Positions 13,211 through 27,465 of a stretch of DNA of 64,000 nt are shown piece after piece (within the stretch, counting starts at the first letter, position 1; each line of letters opens with the position of its first letter). The notes under the pieces are model-generated. The model was not told the DNA's origin, made no database searches, and saw only the letters and a list, made by a program, of their open reading frames with translations. Made by a program: the position numbers and the translations under genes. The stretch spans positions 9,261,001 to 9,325,000 of the forward strand of contig JAILWY010000010.1 in the NCBI GenBank assembly GCA_022113835.1, in the 5' to 3' direction. This DNA comes from Atopsyche davidsoni. Taxonomy: Eukaryota; Arthropoda; Insecta; Trichoptera; Hydrobiosidae.

Positions 13211-16200
13211 CTGTGCTCGTCGCCTGAAGTTCCGGCTTTGTATTAAATATGAACATTAATTAAAATGACCATCACGACACCAGGGCTGTCGATAAATGAG
13301 AAAAATTGCTAGTATCATGTGAATTTGAGTTCAATAAGTTTATAATGCTTATAATTAACAATTGATAAAAATAATCCAATACCAAAGTGAAATTTTAAAA
13401 ATGGGGTTTTTTGAAAACACGCTGAATTGCAAAATACCTGAAGTCATTAAGTAAAATATTTTTATATCTTGTTATAATTCATTCGTTTCCGAAACTACGT
13501 TTGAATAATATAAGATGCACACGAATATTTTTAGTCCCGCTTGCGGCACAATGCGGTCCTCGGTAATTATTATCACGAGTAATATCTTAAATAATATTAC
13601 TTCTAGTGTTTATTTAGTAATAATTTATTAAAATATCGAAAGTAAAGAATTTAATTGAATTTTTAATATGTATTATTTTTTACATTCCTTTTTTATTTAT
13701 TGAATAATTCTAGTTTTGTCAAGTATGTTTTGAGATTACATCATATTTTTTGTTTTATATAGTCAAACATGAATATGTTTCTTTTGTGTGGCTTCACATA
13801 TTTTTCATGTGTAATTAAAAAGAGCGAAGAGCCATGTTGACTCGATCCTACTGATATGACAACATACGCCATTATAGATTACCGGAAGCAGACTATGTAC
13901 ATATGAAACATACGTTTGAAACACCAAAAAACATGTAAACGACGCACCATTAAATCATTAAAGAAAAAAGTTTATAGAGTAAACTAGTTAGATTTTTACA
14001 AAAAAAATATCTCAAATATTTTTTTCGAAATATTATAGACGGTACACACTTAAATGAAAAGCAATCTTATACAATATGTAAAAAGTGGGTGACACAAATG
14101 TGTATACATATATGATATGTAAAAATGTGGGTTAAAGATCATAATAACATTGTTAATTGAGAAAGTAATTAAATGAGTAAAAGAAGATATGCTTGCATGT
14201 TAAACGATAATAACGAATTATTTATAGATACTTAGAATATTATCTTACTTAAATACTAACTTCAAGAATTTTCATTAAAGAAGATAAAATCCATGCGGCT
14301 TTAATAAATAGGAGTATCTTAAAGGCTCTGTGCTTTTCTTAAAATCCGTCAATAGGCTTTCAAAGGATAAATGTTCAATACAAGAAGCAAGATAAGTAAA
14401 ATATAGTACCTTAAAAACTGTTTTGGTATAAAATGAAAGCCTGTATACTTTATGTATTTTAAAACTGGATTATTAATAACACCAAAAGTCCTTAATTTGA
14501 TTGTTTCAGAAGCAATTATACAATTTGTTCTTGAAAAGGAATTTGTATCAAATAAATAGAAAATTAAATCATAAGATATTATTGTAAAACGTATTAACCA
14601 ATCAATTTTCAAATGTAATAACTACATGATAGCTTATGAATAATTTTAGTTAATAATTATTCGTCATTTACTATAATCCTTTAGAAAATTATTATTTATA
14701 TTCCATAAAAGCTATGGATTATGTTAACACATTGGGCTAACTTTAATTATGAGATTGATCTCAAGAATGCTGAAATCGTATGTAAGTTCTTAAAATAAAC
14801 GGCATAGATTGACAAGTTAAACTTTGGCGTTCAGACGAATCTCTCATCACAACCAAAGTGCGGACACGTGAGTAAATATTATTTGTTTACAGGTGCAAGA
14901 TGCATCTCTCAACGCCGATCTTGTTGAGATGCACTCACTGCAAAAATGTATGAAACTATCATCTGCATTAAAATATTTATATCAAATATGAAAAAATATT
15001 TTTTACATCACCATTTTTTAGCATTATGGAAAAATCATATTTTTTGTAATTATACTAGCCATTAGCTACGTAAGCATTGTGTCAACAATATAAAACAATA
15101 TTTTGTGGATATATTTTTTTATTGAACCGTTGTGTTCCTGATACTAATAAAATAATACGAATAAATGATTTTTTAAATAAAAAATGTACTTTTAAAGGAT
15201 AACCTTTTTTTTAAATGTTAGGTTTAGGTATTCAAATATTTGAGTGTTTTGTATGATTCCACAAATTTATTGCTGGTCTTTAATTTTAAGCTTGGCTGAA
15301 GTAGAATATGTGTATTGATAATATTCATTTCAATATTATTTTCATGTTTTGATAGTATTCATATTGAATTTTGATATTTGCACTATCGTGAAAGTGAAAC
15401 AGTTGAAATATTTGCAAATTCCGCTTGAAAAAGAAGATTGCAAAATGCGAATCTCCGCCTAATAGCAATGCTTTTAGCTGTGCCAGATATTCCGGACTAA
15501 CCACCAGAGATTTTGCTTACAACTCGCCGTCGTGAATCTCTCACTGGCAATAGGGCGCTGGACTTATCTAAACAAAATACAATCTGCGGTCTAAATCTGG
15601 ACCTACTGCGTCACCCGTCAAGCATCTACAGGTGAATCGATGTGACTTAGACACAATAAAAGTTCATTTGACAAGCGGTTTATTAATAATTTACAAGACA
15701 CCTTAAAATAAGCCTCTGTATTATTAAGACTTTATTTGTTTCATTAGATTTATTTTCTTATGAAAAAGTCAGTAAAATATAAAAATCTATTTTATGGTAA
15801 ATATATATATTTGTATATTTATGAGTGTGTGTATAAATATCATACTATAAGTGTGTTATTCAAAGGAATGTCAGAGAGATGCCCCAAGGCGGGGAATTTT
15901 CGCTGTCTTATTTTCACAATAGAACGAATAGAAAACTGATAGAACGCCCGTCGCTCGCTCCCCAAGCGGTTTGATGGAGAATGGACGACTTGTGTTGAGT
16001 TGAAGCGAGATTCTAAATAAACACTGAGAGCGAGAGTGTTTACGTGCAAGCTTGATTTTTGCGCTTCAAAACGTGTTCGATTTTAAAACCTTGTTAGATG
16101 GTGGATATCGATATATAAAAATCAATTTCCAGCCATTATAAGTAGCCTGTCTTATGAATTGAAATGGCGATTTTTTTTCTTCTATCTGAATAGATAATTT

Positions 16201-17920
16201 GATCACATAAATAACGGTAATGTATATTTCTATGAAGTGTGTCGATAGTGGTGAATACAGGCATTCCTGAGTTATTTGCTTTATTTTGCATTTGTATCTG
16301 TGTTTCTTTGTGTCTGTAGTTGTATTATTTCTTGTATTGAATACTTTTTTTTTGATAGATGGGTCAAAAATCTATGGATACTAATGTACTTATTAATGTT
16401 AATATAAATATTTTTTTCTTATTTTATATAACAGGGGTACTCTAACTTGGTTGGTTTAATTTAAGCCAAGATAATAACGTTTATATGTTTAAATGGAAAT
16501 ATAAGCCGTTTATAGTAAAAAGGAAAAATAGTTGATTTTGAAATAACATAAACCAACCAATTGTTAATAACCATACAGATGCACTTAAATCCGAATCAAA
16601 TTTTTTAAAATTAAATAATATTTAATTTAGAACCCATGTCATTTATCTCTTCTGAAATTATAAAAACGCATGATATCAACTCGTCCTATACTACTCTGAT
16701 TGGCCAGTTTTCAATCAAAAGGCTGTATTAGAAGTGAAAGTGAAAAGGCTTTTTCAAATCAATAAAAATCAAAAGAATTATATTTAAATATGTTTAATTT
16801 TTAGATGAATTTATGTTTGAGAATTGTCTTAGTTTCAAAGATTTTATGTAATCTAAATTTGATTATTATATTAAGGCTTAAGTAACTATCGATACAAAAG
16901 AAGTTTGTTGAAAAATTGAACTTCATCTTCAGTCTGATATACGCATTTAAATTAAGTTTTATGGTTTTAATTAGAAAATTAGTTAATTATTGATCAGTAA
17001 AACTAAGTTTGTCGTTGTATGTTAATGACAAATCAATTTTAACAATACAATTTACTTTTATTATGCTCTTACTATTATTCTTTAATGGCATTTTAAATGA
17101 CATTTAAGATCTATTTATAATACAGTAATTATAATATATATATAATTGTTTCATTAGTTGTTTGTTTCATTGAAAATAATGTTGATAAAATATACTTTGT
17201 AACCTTTTACCATGTTTTTTTTTAAATTGAATATGGTATTTAAATGAAATAAAACAAAAAAATCACACGAAGAATGAATTATATTTTTCATTAGTCGTCA
17301 TTTGTAATTTTCAATAAAACCTTTAAAAAGTATGAAACGTAATAATTATTTAAAAAAACTGTACGATATTCAGAATATTTGAGTGCATAATTGTAATTTT
17401 ATTTATTGTATACAGGGTTGGGTAAAAAACTATGTAATAAATTAGGATTGTGTGACCGTTTTTAAATATAATATTAAATTCATAATTATGATAAAGTGAT
17501 GCTAATAATTTTTTTTATATATTGAAAATTTTCATAGGATAATTTTTTATACGTTTAAGATTTGTAAAAACAGTTCTTAAACAAAAAACAGTCAAAAACA
17601 GCATTTCACTCACTTCAATAAATGTTAAGACAACATTTATTTAATATTTAAAATTATGTATTCGTTTAGTAAAAGTTGATAACTTGAGAACATAAAACAA
17701 TAACGGTATTAATTCTCAAATATATGTTTAAACCAGAAGTCGCACAGATCAAAGGAGTTGCGAAGAAACGAAAACAGAGAAAAAGTACCAATACATTGCT
17801 TTGTATTGTAAAGATAAAATAAAGAGAATATGCCAAAAATTTCGCACGGCATGAGGCGTGTAATAGGTACGTAGTCACACATAACTACCGCGGTACAAAA
17901 ATAGGCGACGCGTCACATAG
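13211..17920. other. AT-rich intronic DNA with one GC island
   Basis: No coding exon recognised. The only compositional feature is a moderately GC-rich stretch at about 15870-16060. On the minus strand it holds CTCTCGCTCTCAGTG (GAGA-type repeats running into a TCAGT initiator, +1 near 16024) and a second TCAGT, but no ATG-led frame; it could be a promoter or enhancer. Confidence 0.5.
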
Positions 17921-17927
17921 GAGATAC

Positions 17928-17965
17928 CTCGCGAGCGCCAGATCCCAAGTCATTTGTAAGTGCAT
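17928..17965 (-). CDS. Sh: Weak candidate Shaker first exon G below a GC minisatellite
   Basis: Minus-strand ATG at 17965 opens 12 codons (MHLQMTWDLALA), then AG before GTATCT; joining gives Arg-SLPKL. The GC-rich block with a tandem repeat (18000-18240) lies directly upstream and could be its promoter or leader. The frame is short and the start context poor, so a chance fit to the phase rule is quite likely. Confidence 0.22.
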
Positions 17966-18081
17966 GGGTGTAAATATAGCCGATTACGCACAAGTAGAAA
18001 TAACGCATAGGCGGGGATGGTCCGCTCTGCCCGCCACGCGTCACGGCCGACCCGCGCTGGCGCCGCGCCAGCCGTGACGTC

Positions 18082-18181
18082 GAGGACCACGCGGGGGCGA
18101 GGACCACGCGGGGCGAGGACCACGCGGGGGCGAGGACCACGCGGGGCGAGGACCACGCGGGGGCGAGGACCACGCGGGGGC
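18082..18181. repeat. GC-rich minisatellite, six units of 16/17 bases
   Basis: Six tandem copies of GAGGACCACGCGGGGGC (17 bases) or GAGGACCACGCGGGGC (16 bases) in the order 17-16-17-16-17-17. A 17+16 pair is 33 bases, so frames stay open on both strands and give false repetitive ORFs (for example SPRVVLAPAW on the minus strand). It lies in a wider GC-rich block, 18000-18240. Confidence 0.95.
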
Positions 18182-18241
18182 GCGGGCCCTGCCGGGGGTG
18201 GCGACCGCGCAGAGCCAGGCGCAGGGCTCGCCGTTTTACCA

Positions 18242-21200
18242 TACCACGCAAATACAACACCAATCTGTTGATGACTGAGAAATCAGTATGGCTGTGTCTA
18301 TTTGTATTTCGTGTATTTAAAAAAAAAAAGTTTAATCTGATTATGCATGGTTGTGATTTATCGCAATATTTTTGCTAGTTAAAAAGAACATAAATATATC
18401 ACACGGATAAAAGAAACGCCACAAATCTGATGAATATAAAATCAAGACATGATAATCCGTGAGAAAGCAACGCAAAGAATAAAAATATAAAAATATTTAT
18501 TTAATATTGTACATAAATAGAATATTGTAATGTATGTATTATTTCTGTGGATTTTTGTTACAATATACTGTCATAGTAATGGGTTGCGATAGAAAATCCG
18601 TGCTGGATTGAAATATGATATTTAGTCAAAAATATGTAAAAATTTAACAAAGTAATATCTCTTTGTTTTTAACTTACAGAAAAAAAAAATCAATAGCGCA
18701 AAAGTTGCTATACCATCCAATGAATTTGTTTATTTTTTTCTCATTTATTTAGCTTTTGGTATTAACTTGTAAATTAGTGTGAATAAAAATCAAATTTAAT
18801 ATATCGGGTTCAGTATTTACAATCATACATTTTTATTCATTCTTGGATTCATGTATAACGAAACACAATCCAAGTTGGACTTTATTAGACGATAATTGGG
18901 GTGGAAGGTTTTACATAATCGGTAGTAATGTTTTAATTTAATGCTTAAAATATTATACCATTAAGGCATGATATCTGAGCTTTCACCGTACCATACTTTT
19001 AATTTTATTAAAATATAGGCAAACACAAACTACGCGATGAAGATGAATAGTCATTGTAAATATAAATAAAGAAAAGACATACATACACATATTTAAATAT
19101 ATATATATATATATATATATATAGTAATGTGAGATATAATAAATTATAATTAACTTTTATTATGAGAATGGTAGTGTAAACAACAAAGAAAATATCAACA
19201 GTGAAATTTACTTTCATGTCAGATTAAGAGTTGGTTGATTTATTACCATAATCCGACAGCAGTTATTTGTTTCCTGATAAGTTATAAGAATCCATTTCGT
19301 CGTCAAAAAATTTAGTAGCCCAGCAGAGTCAACTCGTACCAGCCCACATTGAAACAATGTCAAGAGAATACAAATAAACAAGAAGATGACCGCATGAAGA
19401 TATTTATAACGAATTCCAGGATTTCCTTTGCTAAATTTGGTTTTTACATTCGTTCATCCTGGTTGAAAATTGAAACTGATATTTTTTGTACACATTGAAA
19501 ACCATTATTAAGGAACCAATATTCCAATTCATACACATTAAAATTGAAATCTCTTAAATTGTAAAACCTATTTATGTATGATATTTATATAAAAGTTATT
19601 TCTTTATTTAAAACATGGAACTTTGTTTTGCGAAATATATATATTTTTTCTTATTACATTTGTAAAAAAAATATATTACGAAGACAAGAATTAAAATCAA
19701 ACTGCAAAAAAACTACATTGAAAAACATTTGAAGCGTTCTTAATACATTGATCAGGATATTTTGCCGTAGATAAAGTATGCCGTAGGCTAATTCCTGGCA
19801 TAATTAAAATGGAGTGGATATTACGAAATTTTGAGGAGCTCTCAACCAAGAGAAGAGGCTTCACGTGATGCTATGAATAGACTTTCAATTCTTCAACGTG
19901 AAGTTGGGTGGAAAAGGCATGTCCGCTATGACGTGCCTCTGCTTCCGTCGGCAGGAAAATGAGACTGTAATGAGGAAATGGAAAATGTTCCAGGAAATCC
20001 ATTGCGCTTCTCTGTGATTGTTGAAGCTGCAAAGTCTTAACGTGAAGTTACCTGATGCGCTCTAATGACAATTTCAATGGGAGAGTTCAATTATTTTGCC
20101 AATTATGGAGCCAAGTGATAGAACGATTGAAAAGGAAATGATAAATTAGACAACTGTTTTCACTTTAATTAGTTCTGCATATTAATGAACGTATTAACAA
20201 ACAAAAAATCAATTTAAAACAGCAACATACGTTAGCATTTTTCTAAGAATAAAGGTTATTTTTCATATGTAAATTTCAACGGTATTATTAACGCTATTTT
20301 TTTTAGCATTTTTTACCGAAAACAACTTCATCGGCTCAGAGTTAAAGGGAATAATGCCGTAGATTTTTATGGAAAATATTATTTTTAGCACTTATGCACG
20401 CATACCTTGGCTCTTTAGAAGATTAAAGGTAAGATTTGGAACTTGAACATAAAAGGGCTCAAACTTGGTACAAAATGGACTTATCTAGATGACCGAAAAA
20501 AATAAGTTTCTTGGTAAAATCAAAATTTAAAAAGAGTTTTGATGAATAGTTTTCACTGTGCTATTTTCAAAGAAAAATGATTTATCTTCTCTGAAAAACT
20601 AATATCTCTTTATTTATTGATTATATTTAAAAAGTAACAGAAATTTATTTCATGGTAATAATGTGTTACTACTGCAAAATGTATATGTTTTTGTTTAAAA
20701 TATAATAATATACAATTGAATCACATGTATATATTTATCACATTTTCAATTTTAAAGTAATTTAATGTCGATCGTTATCCATGTTTTACAAGAATTAAAA
20801 TACTATTTCTTTCTAAGATACTTAAGGTTATTACAAAGTAAAAAGGAACCTTAAAAGGTACTAGAGTGAATACAAATTTTAATCCGTCATGCTTCTTCCA
20901 ATTGCGGTAAGGGTGTACTTTTGTCCGCTGTCCGCCCCTTCGCAATATCCATAAAATATTCAAGGTTCTGCTTGTGTGCTCCCTCCACTCCACTTGAGAG
21001 AACGTGCTTCCATCTTCTGTCCCTGTCTCTCTTTGAAAAGCGGCATGCTGTTTCAATCTGGGAAGATTGCATAGTCATTCATGGACGCAGCTAGATTTAA
21101 GCATATGCTTGAAGTCAGTAAGAGGGAGAGAACAAGTTTTGTCAATGAAAATTGACGGGATGAAACTTAGAAGGTTAATATTAGGCTTGTTTATATTATC

Positions 21201-22285
21201 AATTTTTTAGAATTCCTTCTTATTAACCAAGCACAAATTGATATCTGAAACAACGCTAATGTTTTTAAACTAAAACATCGACTATTATTAGATTCTTTCT
21301 TTTCACGATTGCTACAAACCTTCGGTCTTATCTTTACATTAAATAATCTCACCCAACCTCCGATAACAATAAAAAAACTTTAATTAAAATCATCAGAAAT
21401 TTAAATAATCTGATTGATTTTGAAATTGATTTTTTAACAATTGTTAAAAATCAATATTTAAAAAGTAATGTAAATGAAGCTCTATTTATATTGGATTAAT
21501 GAAGACAACATATTTATGTTTGTAAGTTCTTGGAATGAAATGAAAGGTTACCTTTATCATTTGGAATTATATAAGGTTACATTCATAAATAGTTGTAAAG
21601 CCAATGGTTTAAGGCATGAATAGTAATATTAAATACCAAATTTTTTAAAATTTTCACTAAATTTTAAAAAAACTCTAATGATCTTATAAATATATATTGC
21701 TATAATGATATATTTTTAAAAAATCCAAATATAATCCAGCTATTTAATTTCCTGAAGTGAACTTTATGGGAGAATATAGTGAAATCGATTTTTTTTTCTC
21801 GTATCAATAATTCATTAATAAAACTACCTAACCTGTCAAACGGATCGCAGATCGCCTATGTCAGAAAGTAGTCGTCCCGTAAATTTGCTGACAAAATATC
21901 CCGAAGTCATTACATTTTGTCACAAAGGTAGTCATTCAGAAAAGGAGTCTAGTTAAGACGCATTCTTGTATTATTTTACTATATTATATTTGTTAATTTT
22001 TTCGTTAAAACAATAAAATATTTTTTATATTTAATGAGTAAACAAATATATAAATGGAAAGATTTATTTGGAATTTCGGAAATCCAAATAAATAAATAAA
22101 ATAACTCTTGAAATTCACGAATACGAGTATCAAATATATTTCGCCTATAATCAAAAAGTGTTTTATTTTAATGATTCAAAATACAAAATACATCTAAAAA
22201 TGTAATATTTTTATAAATATTCAACAATATATTACTAAAAATTAAAGTCAGATCGAGTCAATGACTGGCCAAATAATATCCGCAG
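18242..22285. other. AT-rich intronic DNA
   Basis: No exon recognised. It contains a (TA)n tract at 19097-19123, a mid-GC stretch at about 19790-20110 without a convincing frame, another at 20880-21080 whose minus frames vaguely recall a reverse transcriptase tail, and a near-perfect palindrome at 21425-21455. Confidence 0.5.
21425..21455. repeat. 15-bp-arm palindrome
   Basis: ATTGATTTTTTAACAA followed directly by TTGTTAAAAATCAAT, complementary along 15 bases with a single-base bulge and no loop. Confidence 0.85.
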
Positions 22286-22289
22286 ATGT

Positions 22290-22400
22290 TCACATTCTTA
22301 CAGAAAGCGTTATGTAAACAGGCGCCTGTGTGTCTAGCCCATCCACTATGAGGGTGGCTATGTCAAGGGAGGATGCCATAACCAAGGGGTTGATTCCCAT
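22290..22400 (-). other. Short unrecognised open frame in a GC-richer island
   Basis: ATG-led frame of 36 codons (begins MGINPLVMASSLDIATLIVD) within an island at about 22320-22450. The frame stays open upstream of the ATG back through CRQCVASRSDGAVWA. It looks protein-like for random intron, so it may be a remnant of a transposable element ORF or a small exon. Not recognised. Confidence 0.25.
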
Positions 22401-22459
22401 GGCCCAGACAGCGCCGTCTGAACGAGAGGCGACACACTGTCTACAGGCGTCTTTCATAG

Positions 22460-25400
22460 GCGTTTGCTACTATTTGATTAAAATTAATTTCGATAAATGC
22501 TTATTTCCAGCTCGTTGCTTTTGTAAATATTTTTTTTTTGAGTTAAATTATAAAAATAAAATTAAAATTAAAAATATTTTCTTTCCTTTTATTGTAAATT
22601 TTAAGTTATTTCATAACCCCGATAATATAAAACAGTATCATGTATTCTCTTTTAAAGAATTATTATAAAATTGAGTTAAAGGATTACTACAGGTAGTATT
22701 ACCGTGTCAGTAAGCTCTTTGATAGAAAATTAACATTTCTTTAGAAAATACCCTTTTTTCGGCAATAAAAACGTCGTTTTTAAATGACAAAAGGATTTTT
22801 TTAACCCTATTACCTGTTTGTTAAATATAAAATATACAAGAAGAGTTTTAAATAAAAAGAATCCCACGATGATGACTTAAAATAAAGGTAAGGACTATTC
22901 TTTATGGTGGTGACATAATTTTTTTTTAAAACTCCATATTTAAAAACAAATTATTTTTGAAGAAACTCTTAACCTTAAACAAAAATTCAATTTCGAGATA
23001 TTTATTGTAAACAATAATGTGATATTTAATAGTTCGTTAGCATCACTCAGATTGTTTTAGTAAATAAATGGTCACAAGATTAATGATTGACCTTAAAAGA
23101 AGAGGCTTGATAACAATTATACTTTCAGTAGTATTAAAAAAGAAAAGTCTCCTCTCTAAAACCTACTTATCCACAGTCATAAAAAAACTGCACAAAAAGG
23201 TTTTTCAAAATTTATAAATGAAAAGCAATGAACACAGATGGAGGTAATACAAAAAAGCGTAAATTTACCTCTTACATTAAATAAATATAATCGCGCATGC
23301 TGGAGAGTAAAACATATTTTTTTGTATGTACTAGAAGAAAAAAATGCGGAAGATTATATAATAATTTAATAAAGTGGCCGCTTTATTAAACACGAATATA
23401 TTTAATTTTATACGAGAAATATATTCACAAAAAAATTATTCGAGTTCTTAATCAAAGTTTTTTTTTTTGCAACTGAGAATGATAAAATTCATGTATTTAA
23501 TGAAATTTTGCATATTACATATAAAATTACACAGTGAAAATAATCCTGCGGTTTAGCAACTGCATTGAGTACATTACCAGAGGCATTACCTAATCGTTCT
23601 GCAAGACAGGTACCAATGCACTGCGTAGGGTTTCACTAGAATCAATCCTCTTTATAACAGTTTTTTTTAAATATTCAAATCATTTTTAACAGCCTTAACA
23701 ACTACACATAAGAATGAAATTTTATTTAAAAGGTATTATCATGAATTGATAAAATAGCAATAAAATATTCAATAAGAAAATGTCAACGTGATTAATAAAA
23801 TACAAAGTGCACCATCAAATGTTTTTTAAACAATAAATTATACATTTAAGCACAGATAAAAAATAATAATTCATTTTTTGTTGACCTATATCTACTGGTT
23901 AGAAAATGACAGCAATTCCAAAACATCTATTAGTTTATCAACGTTTGTATGCGATTTTTATTTCTGGACTACTCGCTGGATGACTTCTGCCCAGAACTGT
24001 GAGCTTAACTCATTTCTCGGAATAGCTTATCTACGTTTTCCTTTCACAATAAATAACTAATTGTACCCAATACGACCATTCAAGATTGGATTCACGCAGA
24101 CAGTTAGATTTTTCAAAAGAACGAATAATAATGTGATATAAACATCAATCACGAACCATCTCGAATCTCGCGATAATTATTATCATGATTTGCCAAATAT
24201 TGAGTGTAATTATTTTTTTATGGTAAGCTCCTTGGTAGAAAAAAAATATTGATAAGACAGAAAAGTACTCTTAGATATTTGTTGACACATTTTTAGGTCG
24301 AAATATCAAAATCGCAAACGCCTACGAGGAGAAGGTACGCTCCGTCGAATCACATACGAGAGGATAAGAAACATAGCACGAACAAATCCCTATAATAGAC
24401 GGAGATTAATAAAAATAAAGGAAAGTCAATGGCAAGTTTTAGCTAGTTTAAATGTGTTAACTAGATAAAAGAAATTAAAAAATGCGGTCTTGGTATTTTT
24501 GTGTCTTGAAAACCAATTGAAAACTGATTAAAATCCTTTACTGAAGGAACCTTTTTTTATTATATTTAATATACATTGATTAATATAAATACATACTTTA
24601 AATAAAATCTAATACTTTTGAGTTTTACTTTAACCAAATATTAAATAATATACATTAGAGAATAAATACCATATTTTTTGAAATGTAAATCATAACATAA
24701 TCACCTGATTCTTGTTTTTACTTAAATTTAACTTTTTATAATATAGATGAATATTTACGAGGTATAATACATCTTGTACATGGGCATCGACATCATATCG
24801 ACGCCATGTCAACAGCCTCAATAAATAGATAAATATTCTGATGTAACATATTTTGCATAACGTTAGCATGAAAGTATACGGGATCAAAAAATTTTACTAA
24901 TACAAATTTTAATATTCGTTGACTTGTTAGTTTGATATTTTTCGTAATTTTATCGAATCTTGTGCAGCAACCGTTGATAAAAGTTATTTGAATAATACGA
25001 TCTGAATAATAATATGAAATATTAAAGCATGTTCGGTAACTTTTCGTATTGTCAGTGGCTGTTGCAGTAGTAGGTGGAATCTGGGTCTCGGTGAGTGTGG
25101 CGGCATGGGTTGTAGTGCACTATTTGCTTGGTTGTAAGTGGGGTTTGGTAGCGAGCCACACTGCAAGTGATTGCAGGGCTGTTTACCCGAAGCCTTGCGC
25201 CAATACTGGAAGCCAACTGGCATATAAGTGACTAAAAGCTCTATATAGTTGACAAAATGATTCAAGTAATCAAAGAAATACGCGCAGCGTTTTTGCATAA
25301 GAATAACAATTATAAATACAAGTACCTACTCATTTGGTATTATTGTGATTAATCACGAAAGCCATTTTATTATTTGAATATAAACAAGCATGCAATGAAC

Positions 25401-27400
25401 CTCTTGGAAATGTTGTATTGGATTCGTCGAAAATAGAACTCACATTGAGAACCATAGGATGGTGGCTTCATGGTGTGCAATTATGTATTATATTTTTTCA
25501 GAAAAATCCTTGCGTGTTCATATCTATATGAAACAAAAGAAATTGGTCACGTTAGCATCGCAGGTAGGTACTAAATTAACATGAGATTCCATATTGTTTG
25601 CCAAGTTTATAAGTCAACATAATTTCAATAATGGTGTAGGGATAGTAATAATTGATATATTGTGATGTGAATGTATCAATTTTCTGTTGTTATTGCAGTC
25701 GTAAAATGTATAGATTTCTGAAAAAAAATGTAATATGTAAAGTTTTCAATGTGAATATCAAAGTAGCGGCAGGCGCTTGATATTTTTTTCTAGGAAAAGC
25801 TATTTTATTCTTATGAATATATAAAAAAAATCGAACAAAAACAAAAGTATGAGTGTATTTGCTTAAGAAAATGGCGCTTCGTGTTTAAGGCTGTAATGGG
25901 AACTCGTTGTACATGAACTTGGAAATATCGATGAGTAAAATGCAACAAACTGATATGAAATAAAAATAAGAAAGTCGAATCTCATAAAAATTTAGGCAAA
26001 AAGTTAGACATTAGTGATGATGTGTGTTGATAGTACGCGAATAAAAAAATTATAGATGAAACCATTTATAATGTCGGGATGTTAGAGAAAATTTATCTTA
26101 TAGCATATATTCAATAAAATGTGTTGAATATAATTTAGTAGTTGATATAATCATCAGATTAAAATCATTAGGCAAATTTTTAATTATTTAATTCGTATTG
26201 TTTCTTAGAGAAAAGTTATTTTTAATGTAGCTTCACATTAAAAATATATATTTGACGACCATTCATATATATTCAGACTTTGAAAACATATATTGAATAA
26301 TTTTCCGTAGCCAATAGTTAGAATTATTAACAAAGTTAAAATGTATCAGATATTTACAAATTTAAAAATAATAATTGTCTCGTATCATAAATATACTAAT
26401 ATAAGCAGGTTAATCTTAGTTTGTCTTATTGTTCGTGTTTATTATTTCCATGTTTTGGTGCTTTTTACCTACCAAACAGGTGCGATCTATGTGTTTGCAC
26501 AGACTAATAATAAAATTCTGTCGTTGTTTCTGGAAAATGAAATAATTGCCTTATTTGCTCGCAATTTCAGTAAAAAATCTACAAGTATATGGGTGTATTC
26601 ATTCTATTTATTATTATCTTTTCACTGCTGCGAATTATATTGTGTTTTTAGTTTATAAATAGCTTTGTATATTACAAGATTTTGTTACAAAAGAAAGCCT
26701 TTTTTATAAATTAACATCACCTTAAAAAAACATTTATGAGTATCTATTAAAAATAATACCCACCTTTTTCCAATCAAATGTAAACTATACATTGAAACAT
26801 AAATATGTGCTGAATATATATACCTTGTTTGTAGTCTCACACAGTAAACAGAAAACATTCAACTTAATTTTAAGTACTCACGATTCCATCGGCGCTAAGA
26901 CCCATTTATTAAAAAAGGTACATTTACATAAACACGAATAAAACATGTCAGTATGAAATTTCATCTCTGTGAATATTTTCAAATAAAGCAAAGTGCTCAT
27001 GCTTTGAAAATAGGAACATACGGATACCCGTCGCGAATCAGATTTACAAACTCACGACAACGTATCCAGAGTTCAACCCACGGAGCCAACAAGCACTAAA
27101 GTTGAATCTGGTTCATTGTTTTTTCTGACCATGCGACAATGAAGGTAGACAATGTGATCGAAACACCAACATTGAATATCATAAATCCATGATAAAAATT
27201 AACCACGCAATTCGGATACAAAATTATCATAACGCATTCGACTGTTTTCGCCAATTCAGATAAACATCTAACACCGATCTACAATTTCATGGGACGACGC
27301 AAAGATAATTTTATGCCGAAATCGGGTCATTTTGAAAATGGATCTACGACATCGCATATCCGCCGCTCACAAAGGACACTGAAGACATCGACAAGGACCT
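22460..27400. other. AT-rich intronic DNA
   Basis: No exon recognised. The last 450 bases (from about 26990) become gradually richer in GC towards candidate exon A. A 105-codon hydrophobic frame at 26341-26658 (+) is judged compositional. Confidence 0.5.
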
Positions 27401-27433
27401 GAAGTGACAGAGAATCCGATCCCCATTGTCAGT

Positions 27434-27441
27434 TGCATGCA
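27434..27441 (-). promoter_or_regulatory. TGCATGCA, possible Rbfox/A2BP1 site next to exon A
   Basis: TGCATG is read on the minus strand 24 bases into the intron after the exon A donor. UGCAUG just downstream of an exon is the binding motif of Rbfox-type splicing factors, known in neurons. One hexamer alone is weak evidence. Confidence 0.3.
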
Positions 27442-27465
27442 AACGATACATAAGCGTGAGCTTAC

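Noticed and set aside
17913..18271. Three overlapping frames over the GC minisatellite (116, 84 and 68 codons)
   Set aside because: Open only because the tandem unit lacks stops on both strands; peptides are repeat artefacts.
20880..21080. Minus frames recalling a reverse transcriptase tail (KQNLEYFMDIAKG)
   Set aside because: The resemblance covers only about ten residues and needs frame changes; not enough to call a LINE.
26341..26658. 105-codon hydrophobic plus frame; likewise 51466-51792 and 44836-45138
   Set aside because: Phe/Ile/Lys/Tyr/Asn-rich translations typical of random AT-rich DNA; no motif or splice context.
26764..26865. Two short ATG frames with phase-fitting donors (MYSLHLIGK and MFSVYCVRLQT)
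   Set aside because: Fully AT-rich surroundings, no promoter motif and moderate donors; a phase match is expected by chance one time in three.
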